From contig JBAOKB010000094.1 in the NCBI GenBank assembly GCA_037044905.1, forward strand, positions 248,001 through 312,000: a stretch of DNA of 64,000 bases. Reading direction: 5' to 3'. The notes beneath the pieces were generated by a model. It saw only the letters and a list, made by a program, of their open reading frames with translations. It was not told the origin of the DNA and ran no database searches. This document shows positions 35,519 to 46,598 of the stretch, in pieces. Source of the stretch: Hortaea werneckii. Taxonomy: Eukaryota > Ascomycota > Dothideomycetes > Mycosphaerellales > Teratosphaeriaceae. Made by a program: the position numbers and the translations under genes. Each line of letters opens with the position of its first letter. Positions within the stretch are counted from its first letter, which is position 1.

Positions 35519-37259
35519 ATGCATTATAAAACCCGTCATCTCGATCCATTTGCAAGTCCAACTTGCCAGCATCACTACGCCCGCGGTCCCTACGACTTGA
35601 GGCAAGACGTTGTGAGCCCTTTGAACTACACGTTGCGAACGCTGGACCGCCATCAGCACCGAGTCTCCCCACTCCGCCACACAATCATACCTTGGCTGGC
35701 TTGTCACAAGGATACCATCAGAGGTCTCCGGAACCGCAAGAGAGGTCATACAGGTGACCTTTATTGTTCGGCAAACGAGCTTGCATCGGGTGATCGCTAT
35801 AACGTCAAAAGTTCGATTATGGATCTGTACCAAGGCATAGACCCATATCACATAGCTGGTGCCACTCTGGATTCTCATCATCTTCACTGCTGGCCTGGTG
35901 CTCGGCCCACCTCGCGCCCTCCCGCCTCCGACAGGAGAGATTTTGGCCTTCTTTCCAGAGATGTCGCTCTATGGAACCTTGAGAGCGGTACAAGGCCCAT
36001 GATCCCATCATCAGAGTCCACTGAACCCGTTGAAAATTCCCTGAACGAGTCCACTGAACGCGTTGAAAATTCTTTGAACGAACCGCCAAAGACCAGCGTT
36101 CTAAGCTATTCAAGTGCTCGGCTCGCTGGATTGTATAGAGATCTGCGGGCAAACTTGAGAGCGAAATGGGGTAAACACCAAAGACAGCCGCAATTACTGC
36201 TGTGCAACGCATCACGTACTTCTCCCGACGGTAAACACCAAAGACAGCCGCAACTACTGCTGTGCAACGCATCACGGACTTCTCTCAACGGATTGCCAAA
36301 CGAGCTTCTTCACATGATCTTCACGGATCTACCTCCACACAGCCAGCTCAGCTTCCGCCAGTCTAGCAGGTGGCTTTACGCGCCGTTCAAAAGCCCACCG
36401 CTTTCAGGGTCTGAACGTTCAGCGTTTGCTCGACTTGTCAGGCGAGACATTTTCCATAAAGCTATTGCCGAAGGACCCTCAGAACGACAGCTGCTTTTAG
36501 GATTGTCCCCTTGTTTGGAATGCCGCACCATGCACAAACAAAAGGCCTTCTCGCCGCAACAAAGGTCCCTACCCTTCCAGGGCAGACAATGCTTGGCGTC
36601 ACAACGCAGAATTGTGCTTTGCCAGCACGAATCCTTTTCCTACGCAGAGATCCGCACCATGTTTAGCGACCTCGCCGGATCACGCTGGTCTTTGGCAACA
36701 AGATGCACAATGTCCTGTGGCGCGATCAACATTCTCTGCCGTCATCCCTCACACCTAGGGACATATGACGCTACTTCGCCGACTTTACAGTACATGACGC
36801 TGCGGGTGTTGTTCGACGAAACGGGCAAGCTGCGCGAGATACGAACGGCTCAGCATTATCTCGTAAGCAAGAACTGCAACACCGACCACCCCTTTTGCGG
36901 CCACGTAAAGCAATGTGCCCAGACCCTCTGTGCCCATCAGCGTTCATGTCCCCCAGCAAATGTATACAGAGGATGCAAACTTACGCGATGGGTCTTGAAT
37001 ATGGAATCTCGGTCGAAATCTCGCCAGCCTTTCCCTCATAGCCAGAACGTCGGATCTTGCCGGTACTGCGATTGTCGAAGTTGGTGTACCTTATCAAATG
37101 ACCCGGCCTGACACTGAAGAAAACAAGCAATGGCGCCGTCCATGGGAGCGATACCATCTGTACTTCCACGTGGAGCGGGTGAGAATGAAGCTGCCCATCG
37201 ACACACCGCAAGACGACGAATGGATACGTGTCTCGACATTGGACGATGATGAAGAATAA
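35519..37259 (+). CDS. F-box domain protein with internal tandem duplications
   Basis: A single long frame runs 35519-37111, and a +1 indel near 37068-37072 would extend it to 37259 (579 aa). The F-box is at about residues 257-290 (NGLPNELLHMIFTDLPPHSQ, then LSFRQSSRWLYAPF). Downstream are cysteine pairs (SPCLECRTMH, CGAINILC) and, in the extension, IVEVGVPYQMTRPD and a C-terminus ending STLDDDEE. Just before the F-box, a 33-bp duplication (36017, 36050) encodes STEPVENSLNE twice and a 60-bp duplication (36171, 36231) encodes GKHQRQPQLLLCNASRTS twice. Family knowledge: F-box proteins link targets to SCF ubiquitin ligases; the many F-box proteins of filamentous fungi are mostly uncharacterised. 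The N-terminal 150 residues look unstructured, so a later start (for example at the Met of MIPSSESTEP) is possible. Confidence 0.65.
36017..36082. repeat. 33-bp in-frame tandem duplication
   Basis: TCCACTGAAC begins at 36017 and 36050; the two 33-bp units encode STEPVENSLNE and STERVENSLNE. It lies in the same gene as the 60-bp duplication. Confidence 0.85.
36171..36290. repeat. 60-bp in-frame tandem duplication in the F-box gene
   Basis: GTAAACACCAAAGACAGCCG begins at 36171 and again at 36231. The two 60-bp units differ at only a few positions, so the event is recent. It adds exactly 20 codons immediately upstream of the F-box. Confidence 0.9.
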
Positions 37260-39308
37260 GCAGAAATCATCAAAGTGATGGCACTGGAGAGATCAATCGC
37301 ATTCGGAAAGGCAATGCTCATCATTTGTCAATAGACGAGGCACATGCCTTGTCGTAAGGCGGGTGTACGACATAAGCAAAGGAGGCCGTGCATTCCGCGA
37401 CTCCGATGCCTTTCGCATTTTCACCGATATGCTGACGGTTTGATGAATCACAGTGCCGAGTACCAATGACAAGCCGTCTGAAACTAACGTCTGAATCAGA
37501 CGGACGAAATGCGCCATTGCCCTCACTTTTGGCCACCCAATCCCATAAAACGCAAATTCACGAATGGCAGGCTACGACAGAGACCTATAATCTGCCGAGC
37601 GAATTGTGACCTCGTCACAAAAAGAGCATCGCAGACACACCACATCTGCTAGCTGCGGAAATTCTCACCTTTTAAGAAATACACCAATCTCGTCGAACAC
37701 TTCGTCAAATCTGAAAACACAGGTCAGACCCTTGGAGCGTCACCGCCTGGTACAAAGCAAAGCTTCCACTCGCGAGGACTTCAATTGAAGCGACGCCTCA
37801 GACGATCTCTCCACTCACCTGTCACCTACTGCCGACCGCTCCCAATGGCGTTTGATGCCAAGCCTGACTACAAGGAGGTCTCTCGTCTCTGCGGCCACGG
37901 TGAGCATGGTCCTCTCTCATCACTGGCAAACGAGAAACATGTCTCGGTAGATGGATGCTAGAGAGAAGAAAAGGATGGGCTTGTCGCCAAAGCAATGCAT
38001 CCACACAGAAGCTTGCTGACGCTGAGCGTGACCTCGTCACGATCCACCTGCTGCTGGAGCAGGAAGCACAGGATGGTCATACTTTCGATTGAACACATCT
38101 TTCGAATCACGCGGACCGCAATTATTGCAAAGGCATTCTCAAGGGTCATCGAACACGTCCAGCCATGCAACATCATGTCGGTCAAGTGGATATTTGACTC
38201 GTTTGCCCTCTTCGCTACGACCGGCACGAAGCTCTGAACGATTTCTTGAAGTGGTTCGCAAGTGGACATGAATGACTTGATCAATCATACATTTCAGGAA
38301 TGCGGCGACGTTGAAGAGGTAAGCTGATGCGCCTGGAGCAAGGTTTCTGTGGAGCTGACAGTAGTGCAGAGTCCTGAATTGCGAGGAATCGAATCTAACT
38401 GCTGGAAGAAGTCGGCATGTGAAAGGGGTCGGGGTCAATGAAAGCTGTTGGGGTGCGATAGCCACCGTAGATAATCCCCGGCTGGCCAGACAGGCTGGCC
38501 TGTTGACGACCAGATTTGTTAGCTAGCTTGCCGCATGCGTCGTCGCCGGTCTGTTAATTGATGGTATACATTACACAACGCCTAATCAAGCTTCTTCATT
38601 CGGGTTCGGATTTCAATGTCGTTTCCGCTCTCTGTAGTCGCGCTTATGCTGTTTGGCGAAATTGCGAAAGCGACAACGCCGGTGCGAGCTCGCAAGCCAG
38701 CCGGCATACGCGGCGGGGGACTGCTATTTATCCTGCATACATAAGCGAGGCATGCAGGATCCATCGTTCCTCACCAGCTCCACATGAAACGTGTATTCAT
38801 CGATGAGGCCTCGACACAATACTAGTCGATGATCAGCCAATGTAATGCGAAATCCTTCGAGCCCAACATCAAACTGGGAGATCGAAAGAATGCCAAATAG
38901 AAAAGATATGCGGAGAGTGATGGAAGTAAATCGCACTCATGCAGTGATGCGTATTCAATGTTCCTGGGTGTTGCAGTTGATCGACAGGCTAAGAGCCGGC
39001 TTGCAAGTTGCAACCCACGCCACTGCAGCCGACTCCTCGTTTAGGTACCCTGATCAACACCGGAGCGACCAGCCATAAGCTACCGTTCTTGATAAAAGCG
39101 AAGGCTAGTACTTGGTGTTTCGGAATATGTAAGCTCACAAGGTTCGTTCAGCTTCTCACCGGAATGCGCTCAGCACAATCTCAGCTATAGAAAAGATATG
39201 GTTGGCGAATAGCCACCCCATGCTACACTTCCTTTTCGTTCAACAACTTCTCCCTCAGTTGCGGCAATCAGACACATTGCATTCTCGACCTCATTCGCCT
39301 TTATTGAA
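37260..39308. other. 2-kb stretch without a supported gene
   Basis: Frames here are short and overlapping. A few pieces look protein-like (for example LADAERDLVTIHLLLEQEAQ at about 38012-38075, ended by TGA), which may be remnants of an old gene, but no start, splice pattern or domain ties them together. The last few hundred bases should hold the sulfotransferase promoter. Confidence 0.4.
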
Positions 39309-40276
39309 ATGGACTCCGTAGTTGGGTCACCAAGCGAAAGGGAGGTGCAATGGCCTGTCAAAGTTCGAGAGCTGCAGAACCATCACACCGACACTACCAT
39401 CTGGAATGATTTCAAATTCCGAGATGACGATATCATCATCAGCACGTGGGCCAAGTCCGGTACGACATGGATGCAGCAGATCATCTCACAGCTCATCCAC
39501 GAGGGTGCCGATGAAGCCAGCGCAAGAGATGAGTCGCACTGGCTCGACTTGCGTGCTGTTCCTATGAAGCCAGCTCTCGAGGCCCAGACTCACCGTAGAT
39601 ATATCAAGACCCATTCGCCCATTGACGCCTTGGTATACAGCCCAAAAGCCAAGTACGTCTTTGTTGCTCGAGACGTTAGAGACACGATCTGGAGCATGCA
39701 CAATCACCTTTACAATGCAACACCGGCGTATTACGAGCTGGTAAATGAGACACCGGGTCGGGTTGGTCCCGCCTTGAAGAGACCTCCGCCAGACCCAGCG
39801 CAATACTTCCGAGAATTTCTTGAGGACGACACCGATCCAACCAAGTCGCATAGCCCATTTGGGAGCATTTTCGAGGTTGGTGGAATGCACGAGGTCTACC
39901 AAATCTGCTGCTCGTGCACTTCAACGACTTGAAGGCTGACTTGGAAAGGGAAATTCGAAGGGTGGCCCGATTCCTCGATATACAGATCCCCGAGGAGAAA
40001 TGGCCGGATGTCGTACACCACTGCACCTTCAAATACATGAAGGAGAACGAGGCTCGGCTATGTCCTGACTATGCGGAAATCATCTTCAAAAGCAACGCCA
40101 TGATCAACAAGGGGGACAATGGGCGCTGGACTAATTTGTTAACGACGGAGGACATAGATCGTTTTGAGAAGAAGGTGAAGATGGAACTTGGTGAGGAGGC
40201 AGCTGACTGGCTAGCCGGTGGTAACAGAGGGGTCGCTGCAAAGGGTCGGTCGCTATACAATTGTAATGCGGTCTGA
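39309..40276 (+). CDS. Sulfotransferase (PAPS-dependent), one frame break
   Basis: From ATG 39309 the frame shows the 5'-phosphosulfate loop STWAKSGTTWMQ, then HRRYIKTHSPIDAL with the likely catalytic histidine, and VFVARDVRDTIWSMHNHL with the 3'-phosphate contact region. It then breaks near 39873-39877 in SIFE, and another frame continues GWWNARGLPNLLLVHFNDLK. This is the family's conserved segment, which usually carries a few extra residues (FxxHVRSWW-like) at this point, so a 7-base loss is as likely as one base. The C-terminus has NKGDNGRWTNLLT, matching the PAPS-binding loop. Corrected length is about 322 aa. Family knowledge: cytosolic enzymes of this fold transfer sulfate to hydroxyl or amine groups of small molecules. 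Confidence 0.82.
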
Positions 40277-40593
40277 GGTCTACAGTTCAGCATCGACGGC
40301 AATGTTCATTCGGAAGATTTCCTACCGTTTAGAATTGACCTTGAAAGTTATTGAGGGAAAAATTACCAATACAGAGTATCTCTCGTCGCTTCCAGGTAGG
40401 GCTCACAGCTTCGGCGAATGGACTTAAGTGGGTCTGGGCATGGGACTGCCATGTCTTGATTTGCTCCAAGTCATTACGCTGAGTACCCAGCTCGCTATAG
40501 ACAAGAGCGACGCCTTTCTCAACAAGAGCTCTTCAATCTTACATGCGGCACACAACTAGAAAGTGCAAGCCTTCCAAGGTTCCTGATTGTGTT
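40277..40593. other. Convergent intergenic region
   Basis: Short gap between the 3' ends of the sulfotransferase and the siderophore-type transporter. Nothing notable seen. Confidence 0.4.
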
Positions 40594-42522
40594 CTAAAAC
40601 CTCGCGCCTTTCGTCTTCTCCCCTCGTTCCTTTTCGAGATTCTTCGTATCCACGTTGCGCCATACCAGAATGCAAATAATGCACAGCGGGATAAAACAGA
40701 CCCCACAAATTACCATTCTCTTCATCACATACCCGTATGCTTGGTTGATCGCCTCGCCAGTTGGCGTACCCTTGTACGCCAGCTGCGTCTCAAGCGACGC
40801 ATAGATCGATGCTGCAAGATCCTACTTTCAGCTGGGAGAAGGTCGACCAAGCGATTATAAAGCATATTCGTCCACATCGCTCCGGCGATGGCCTCCCCAA
40901 TGCTTGCTCCAATGGATCCGAAAAGACCGAAGAGGGCTAGAGCTACGGCGACCTCTTGATGGTTGACGCTAGCAGTGATGACAAGCTGACCGGTCAAGAC
41001 CCAGACTCCACTGTAGATCCCACTAAACAGTTGGCACATGACGAGCCAACCCACGTAAGTGCCAGGATGGCGAAAGTGGATAAGAAGGGCTGTGCCTAAC
41101 ACCGCGAAAGGTGTCATGGAGATTGATAGCCACTTTGGGCAGCCCCAATATCTCAAGACGCTGATTATAATATGTCAGCGCCGGTCAATTCAACGCATGC
41201 AGGATACGTCGACTTACAGTCCGGTAAAAGGTGCAATGAAAGCTGACATCAGCGAGAAGGCATTCAAAATATATCCTGCGTTAGTCACAGTCTGCTCGTT
41301 GACGACTTGGAGATATGAGTAGTAGTACGTGTCCCAGCAACTAGAGACCTGGTCAGCAACATGTTAGAAGATGGGGGTCAGGAATCCTGAGACTTACTAG
41401 ATTGATAGAAACATGAAACCATACATGAAGCATGCGCCGAGGATCGTGCGATCTTTGAGGAACTTCCACGGAATGTATGGGACCGGGCGAAGTATCTTTC
41501 CCAGACCACAAAGCCAGCAAGGCAGACCACGCCCAGCACAATCATGAGGATGATGTAGTATGAAGACCAGCCTTCAGGGGCATACGAGGCCAGACTGAAA
41601 GGCAGTAGCAGCAATGACCAGCCAGCGATTGTGAGGACCATCCCGACGACATCAAACTGCACAAAGTAGTGTTTAAAAGTCTGCATGGCAGTCCTGCTGT
41701 GGCGCCGTGCCGGATAAGTTCCGTTCCTCTTGCACTTTTGTATGCTCCGGATGAAGATGAAGCCGGGAGGCACGCAAACCGCACAGATAATGATGATGAA
41801 AGCACCGAAAGCCCATCTCCATGATGCATTGTTGAGGAAGTCCGCAGCGATCTTAGGTCCAGCAAAGACTGTGGCGATAGTCGGCGTGCTGTAAATACCG
41901 TAGAGCAGTATTCTGTTTCGGAGGGTCGTGACATCTGTCAAAATGATCGTAATGACATAGCCGAATCCTATGTGTCCAACCCAATATATTGTGTTGGCCG
42001 CTGCGTACATCTCAATGCTTTGGCAAGCCGCTTTAAGGACAGCTCCCAGTACGATCAGGAACAGCATGAAGAAGAAACCTTCTACACGGCCCCAGATGTC
42101 CACAAGCTTGGCAATGAAGAGGTTACAAGTCCCGCCTGTGATTGTGGCAACAATGCTGACTACAGCTGTGAGACCGTGCTGCTCAAACGCCGAGGTGATG
42201 TATGGGTTCAAGTTCGACTGAACAGCAGACAGTAGGAGCTCGACAAACTGAGCAAGATAGAGTCTGTAGTAGGCGTCAGCCTGATCCCTACGTAACAACG
42301 ATGCACGTACGCCATGAACATCATGACCAATGTCTTCTGGTCCCAAGTCGCCGTTATTGCTTCAGTGCGCCGCACACCATCTTGTTTGACCTCGCCATCG
42401 GCGTCCACTTCTGACGGGACGTCTCCCTCCGAAACACGTTCTCCAGTGATCCTAGCTTCCAGCTTTACATTGTCCCAATTTTGAACGGTCCGAACCCTGC
42501 CTGCCATCATTGAGGGAACCAC
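40594..42522 (-). CDS. MFS transporter, siderophore-iron type, two indels
   Basis: Four exons: 42311-42522, 41398-42263, 41218-41340 and 40594-41160 (introns 47, 57 and 57 nt with GTACGT or GTAAGT donors). One base is missing near 41481-41487 and one near 40820-40825; 589 aa after correction. The first exon is a hydrophilic N-terminus. Exon 2 starts the helices with FVELLLSAVQSNLNPYITSA, typical of the SIT family, then GPKIAADFLNNASWRWAFG and SLLLLPFSLASYAPEGW. The last exons carry CWDTYYYSYLQVVNEQTVTN and FGLFGSIGASIGEAIAGAMW. The true C-terminus, after the second correction, is VWRNVDTKNLEKER. Family knowledge: SIT members (MirB, Sit1, Arn) import ferric siderophores. The siderophore is not known, and no NRPS or ornithine hydroxylase lies nearby. 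Confidence 0.88.
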
Positions 42523-43547
42523 CCTCCGGGATTAGCTTTGGTACTGCTACGCCAACTGCACCACTGGCTGCCGAATCGTGCTGGAAAGAAGGCATAGGGC
42601 TGAAAGGGCCTGACCAAAAGATGGCAAGAAGGGAAGAAGCAGTAAGAGAGCAGAAATAGGGAGGGTCACCCATACGTTGGGAAAGTCGCCGCCTTCGGCG
42701 TGCAAAAATTGTCCGTCCATTAAGCGCGATAAGCTATACGGATCCTACAGGCGCCACGTCCGCTACTAGGTCTTCGGAGCGAGCGACCGGCTCTGTTGAT
42801 ATGCTCACAAATTTCTTACCTTGCGATCGCACAGAAGTGTATGACATCCATAGCACACTATGTGTAAAGCGAAGAGGCTTAACTTACAGTGTAGTGAAGT
42901 TCGATCACAATTTTGATCTGATAAAGCGCTGTTCTGTTATCAGATCAGAGGTGGTCGCTCAGATTAAGGCGGGGCGGCGGGAGAATTGGACGCCAAGAAT
43001 TGAAGTGATTGCAGGTTATTCAGCTTTTCGCAGTGCTTAAGCGACGACATGAATCATGCGTTCTAGGGCTTCATTTCAGTATCGGATTCGAAGCATTGCA
43101 AAGCCGTTGGCCGACGTCGCAGATCCGCAAACAGACGGCTCCTTCGGCCGACCACTATCTGCCATCGCCGAGAGGCTCCCAATGTCACCATCTCACTCCT
43201 CGGAAACGACCAGTCGCTGATCTTCGCAGATATGAAGAATTTCGGTGGCAGCAAAAACGCACACAAATTGTAGCGTACTGACTCCTCCCAAAATTACTGG
43301 CAGCTCGAGGGAAGTTTTGAAAAGTCGCTGATCTGGCAAGTCTCAAGCATCCTGTGTCCGTGACCAATTCCTCAAAGCCTAGATCGCCTTTGATATCGAA
43401 GACGGACGCTGTATAGCTCGCAGACGGTCACATTTTCTAAGGCGAGAGTCAAACGAAGACTGCAGGTCAGCGGCTGCTACGACATTCTACTGATCAAGGA
43501 CGACGAAGCTAGTTGCCAATCCCTCCAACCCTCGCGCAACCAGACTC
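42523..43547. other. Intergenic region, 1 kb
   Basis: Upstream of the siderophore-type transporter and downstream of the secreted protein gene, both minus. An iron-responsive GATA promoter would be expected here. Frames of up to 90 codons overlap on both strands and are not called. Confidence 0.4.
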
Positions 43548-45196
43548 TTATTCCGTCAGCTCCCATTCTACCGAGCCCCAGGGCTGACTTGCGATCCTGC
43601 TTGCATTTCCGGGCAGGTCAAATCTAACGGGCTCGGTCGTACCAACATAGTCCATATTGGCAATGCCAACCATAAGCCGGTCGCCGACTCTCCAGTATGC
43701 CGCCTCAAGCAGATCGGAATTCTCGGAATAGATCTGCGTTGGCTGCGAACCGAGCAAGAAGTCAGACACGGGCGATTGAGTGACAACTTTAGCCATTGTA
43801 CCGTGAGCTCGATTGAGCGGAGTGACCTCGTGGAAATCCCAGCTCATGATTGCCTTTGCCTTGTGAATGAAGCTCAGGACCTGCATGGCCCAAGTCTCTT
43901 CAATGGTCGGATCTCTAGCCCAGTAGTCTTCCCGAATGGAACCTTGCAAGACAGACCAAAGCGGTTTCTGCGACTTGCCTAGCCAGTTCTGGTAATCGAA
44001 GAAGGCATCTAGACGTCTGCTTACGTCCCGAAGTTCGCCTACGCAATCGTCGCAACCGCAGTCGCCGTAGGTCTCATTGACGGTGGTGTTCCAACGGCGG
44101 CTCCAGGTTGCGTTGATCCCTACGGGATAGGGATCGGTCATGATGTAATCAGCGCCGGACGCATACTGTTCGAAATGGAAGTTGTAGCAGTTAAGCACCA
44201 GACTTGTTGGATGATAAGGATCCTCGCGCTTTAGTAGATCGTAAGCAAGGCTAGTGCTGTTGAGAGCGTCCTCAGTCCCATCAGGCTCGTCTGCTGTGTA
44301 CCAACTCAAGAAGTACTCCTCATCTTTCACCAGCGGTATTTGTTGTTTGACGGAAGACAGGTTCAGATAGTAGTTCCGCATGTCGTACTGGTACCATAGC
44401 CCTGCGGAATTCACCCATTGGAAGAGATCTGTCAATCCGCCATCTGGATAAGCGCAGACAGGATTGATGGCGTTGAAGCCGAGATCCTTGTAGGTCGTCA
44501 CATTTGCAAGAGAGTAGTTGAGGTACCCGTCACAGCTCGTATAGAATCCGAAGGGCAAGAATGGCTCAAATGTACGGTTTGAAGCAGTATTGGCCACCAA
44601 CATGCCCCCATTCAGATTGTCGATCTTTACGGTACTGCCGTTCGTTTTCTCGGTAGGTAGTATAGCTCGGTGGTCGTTGTGTAGCTCTGATTCGGATAAG
44701 AAGTCACTGGCGCTCCGTAAAGGACAAGGTTATACGGTGTGAGTCTCGGCTCCAATGTCCGCAAATCGAACTGGAAAAGATTCTCAATTGTGTTGATTGC
44801 GACATCGGATGTCACAAGCGGCTCGTTGGTCTCTTCTAGACGCACGTCAAACTGTAGCGTGTCAAACGGTGTTGTCTCGTTGTAGCCAGCAGGCGTCTTG
44901 TTGTTGTACGGCGCTCCATGAGTATATGATAAGCCAGCATCGACTATGAGCTCTCCGGTCCTCTCGCTGCTGACGTAAATGCTGTGCCTCGTGGTCAATT
45001 GGACATGAAGCATGGGATCTGCAGATGGTACTGGCTGCGAGAGCCACCCACCGGGATCGAAATTGGGTGAGCCTGCTTTATATGGTTTGCCACACCATCG
45101 TGGAATCTCGGGGTGATTACCAGCAACACCCTGCTGAGCGTGGCTGTTGGCCCACAAGCAAAATAAGACCAGTCCGGCTGAGGCGAAGCGACACAT
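43548..45196 (-). CDS. Secreted TIM-barrel-like (glycoside hydrolase-like) protein
   Basis: Two frames join if one base is restored near 44649-44653 (LYYLPEKTNGSTVKID), giving 549 aa without introns. A signal peptide opens it (MCRFASAGLVLFCLWANSHA). The N-terminal 200 residues look like a beta-rich domain (WCGKPYKAGSPNFDPGGW, HSIYVSSERTGELIVDAG). The rest looks like a barrel: PFGFYTSCDGYLNYSLAN, then YFLSWYTADEPDGTEDALN with an acidic DEPDG turn, YHPTSLVLNCYNF, TYGDCGCDDCVG and MQVLSFIHKAKAIMSWDFHE. Many NxS/T sites fit secretion. I believe it belongs to a fungal group annotated only as glycoside-hydrolase superfamily; the Glu/Asp of DEPDG are candidate active-site residues. Substrate unknown. 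Confidence 0.72.
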
Positions 45197-45723
45197 ACTT
45201 GCTGCGGAGCAAGTGAAGAAATAGGTATTTGATGAGTTTGGCGTCGGCGATGTCGTGTCAGACTCTCATATACTTACAAGCTCACGAATAGACGCTCCCC
45301 GCCTCCATCCGGCCAGGAAGGTCACATTCGGGCAACAAGGTTGCATTTTGAGGCTGAAGGGGAAACCAAGATCTCCACCCGTATGCACTGGCGGTGGTGA
45401 CTCGAGACTGGGATGTACAGAGCCAAAACACTGCAATGCTACTTTGTCTATCGACGCTGCATGGCTAACTGTGGCGCCGCCCCTTCCGCCACCGCCTACG
45501 CCGGGATGTCAAGCGCTGGAAGGGCCAGGATTGAAATGCACTGGCCGGCGGGGGATGGGGTTGCGGGACCCGGCCGCACACGATGCGGGGCGGCGATGGG
45601 CCGTAGATCTCTGCCCCCGGGCGCCCGTGAAACAGCATATGAAATGTCTGGGTACACAACTTTCATGCAGCGATACCCTTGAAGTCATCCATTCTTTGGC
45701 CGGCAAGACGGCGGCAGTATAGT
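45197..45723. other. Divergent promoter region
   Basis: This 527-bp gap separates the secreted protein gene (minus) and the Nudix gene (plus) and must serve both. It is GC-rich around 45470-45620. Overlapping frames on both strands (for example 45255-45722) lack features and are not called. Confidence 0.5.
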
Positions 45724-46278
45724 ATGGCTGCACCACGCATCGGCGTCGGCGTATTCGTCTTTGCCTCACGCACGAGCAATCGCTATCTCCTGGGAAAGCG
45801 ATTGGGAAGTCACGGCGCCGGTGAGATGGGCTAGCAACTAACTTCTGACGACATCCAGCTCACTTTTGGTTCAGGTACTTTTGCCCTCCCGGGTGGACAT
45901 CTCGAGTATGGAGAAAGCTTTGAGCATTGTGCCACCCGAGAAGTACAGGAGGAGACTGGACTCGCCATCACGGATATTCGCTTCTTGACTGCTACTAATA
46001 GCGTCTTCCACGAGTCCACACAACACTACGTGACCATTTTCATGACGGCTGTTGCCAAAAGCGCCGACGATGGGCTCGAGCCGGAACCGAAAGTGATGGA
46101 GCCGGACAAATGTGAAGGCTGGTCATGGTCAACTTTTTCCGACATGCGAAAGATGACTGCTGCTACTGGTGCTGAGTTATTCAAACCTCTTTACAGCCTG
46201 ATGGAACAGCGTACGGAACTCTGCAAGTTGTTGGAATCAGTCTCTGGCCCACCCGGGTTGTTTCCAGCTGCCCAATAA
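45724..46278 (+). CDS. Nudix hydrolase, NUDT15/MTH1-like
   Basis: Two exons: 45724-45820 and 45875-46278, 166 aa; GTGAGA donor and TTCAG acceptor. The start MAAPRIGVGVFVFASR leads into YLLGKRLGSHGAGTFALPGG. The full Nudix box is present: GGHLEYGESFEHCATREVQE, then ETGL (GX5EX7REUXEEXGU, here residues about 40-62), with the metal-binding glutamates in REVQEET. Family knowledge: these enzymes hydrolyse nucleoside diphosphates linked to another group; close relatives clean oxidised or unusual nucleotides. The first exon is inferred from splice signals, and the whole N-terminal strand is family-like. The frame is intact. Confidence 0.9.
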
Positions 46279-46598
46279 TGAGTGGCTCGAACATCAAAGG
46301 CGGGATGTGGAGAGAGTGTGTGTGACCGGGCCAAATATTCACGTCTCCTCGGTCTTGCGGGCTCCTAGATTTCAGATACTCCACTTCAGGCTATTCGTCT
46401 GTTTCTCTCGCATGCAACAACCACAATTGGTGGAACTTTAGACCTCTATCTGCACCCCACATGCCGGAATTCTGGAGAACTCCAATGACCACGGAGCCAT
46501 TGCTGAAGCACGTGCGTGCCATGTTTGACATTCGGCGGCCATAGAAGAGACCGAACATTGTGCTGCAATTCTCTTGCCTCGATAGTCTGTATTCCATT
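46279..46598. other. Intergenic region upstream of the galactanase
   Basis: About 320 bp with the Nudix 3' flank and galactanase promoter. No gene supported. Confidence 0.4.
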
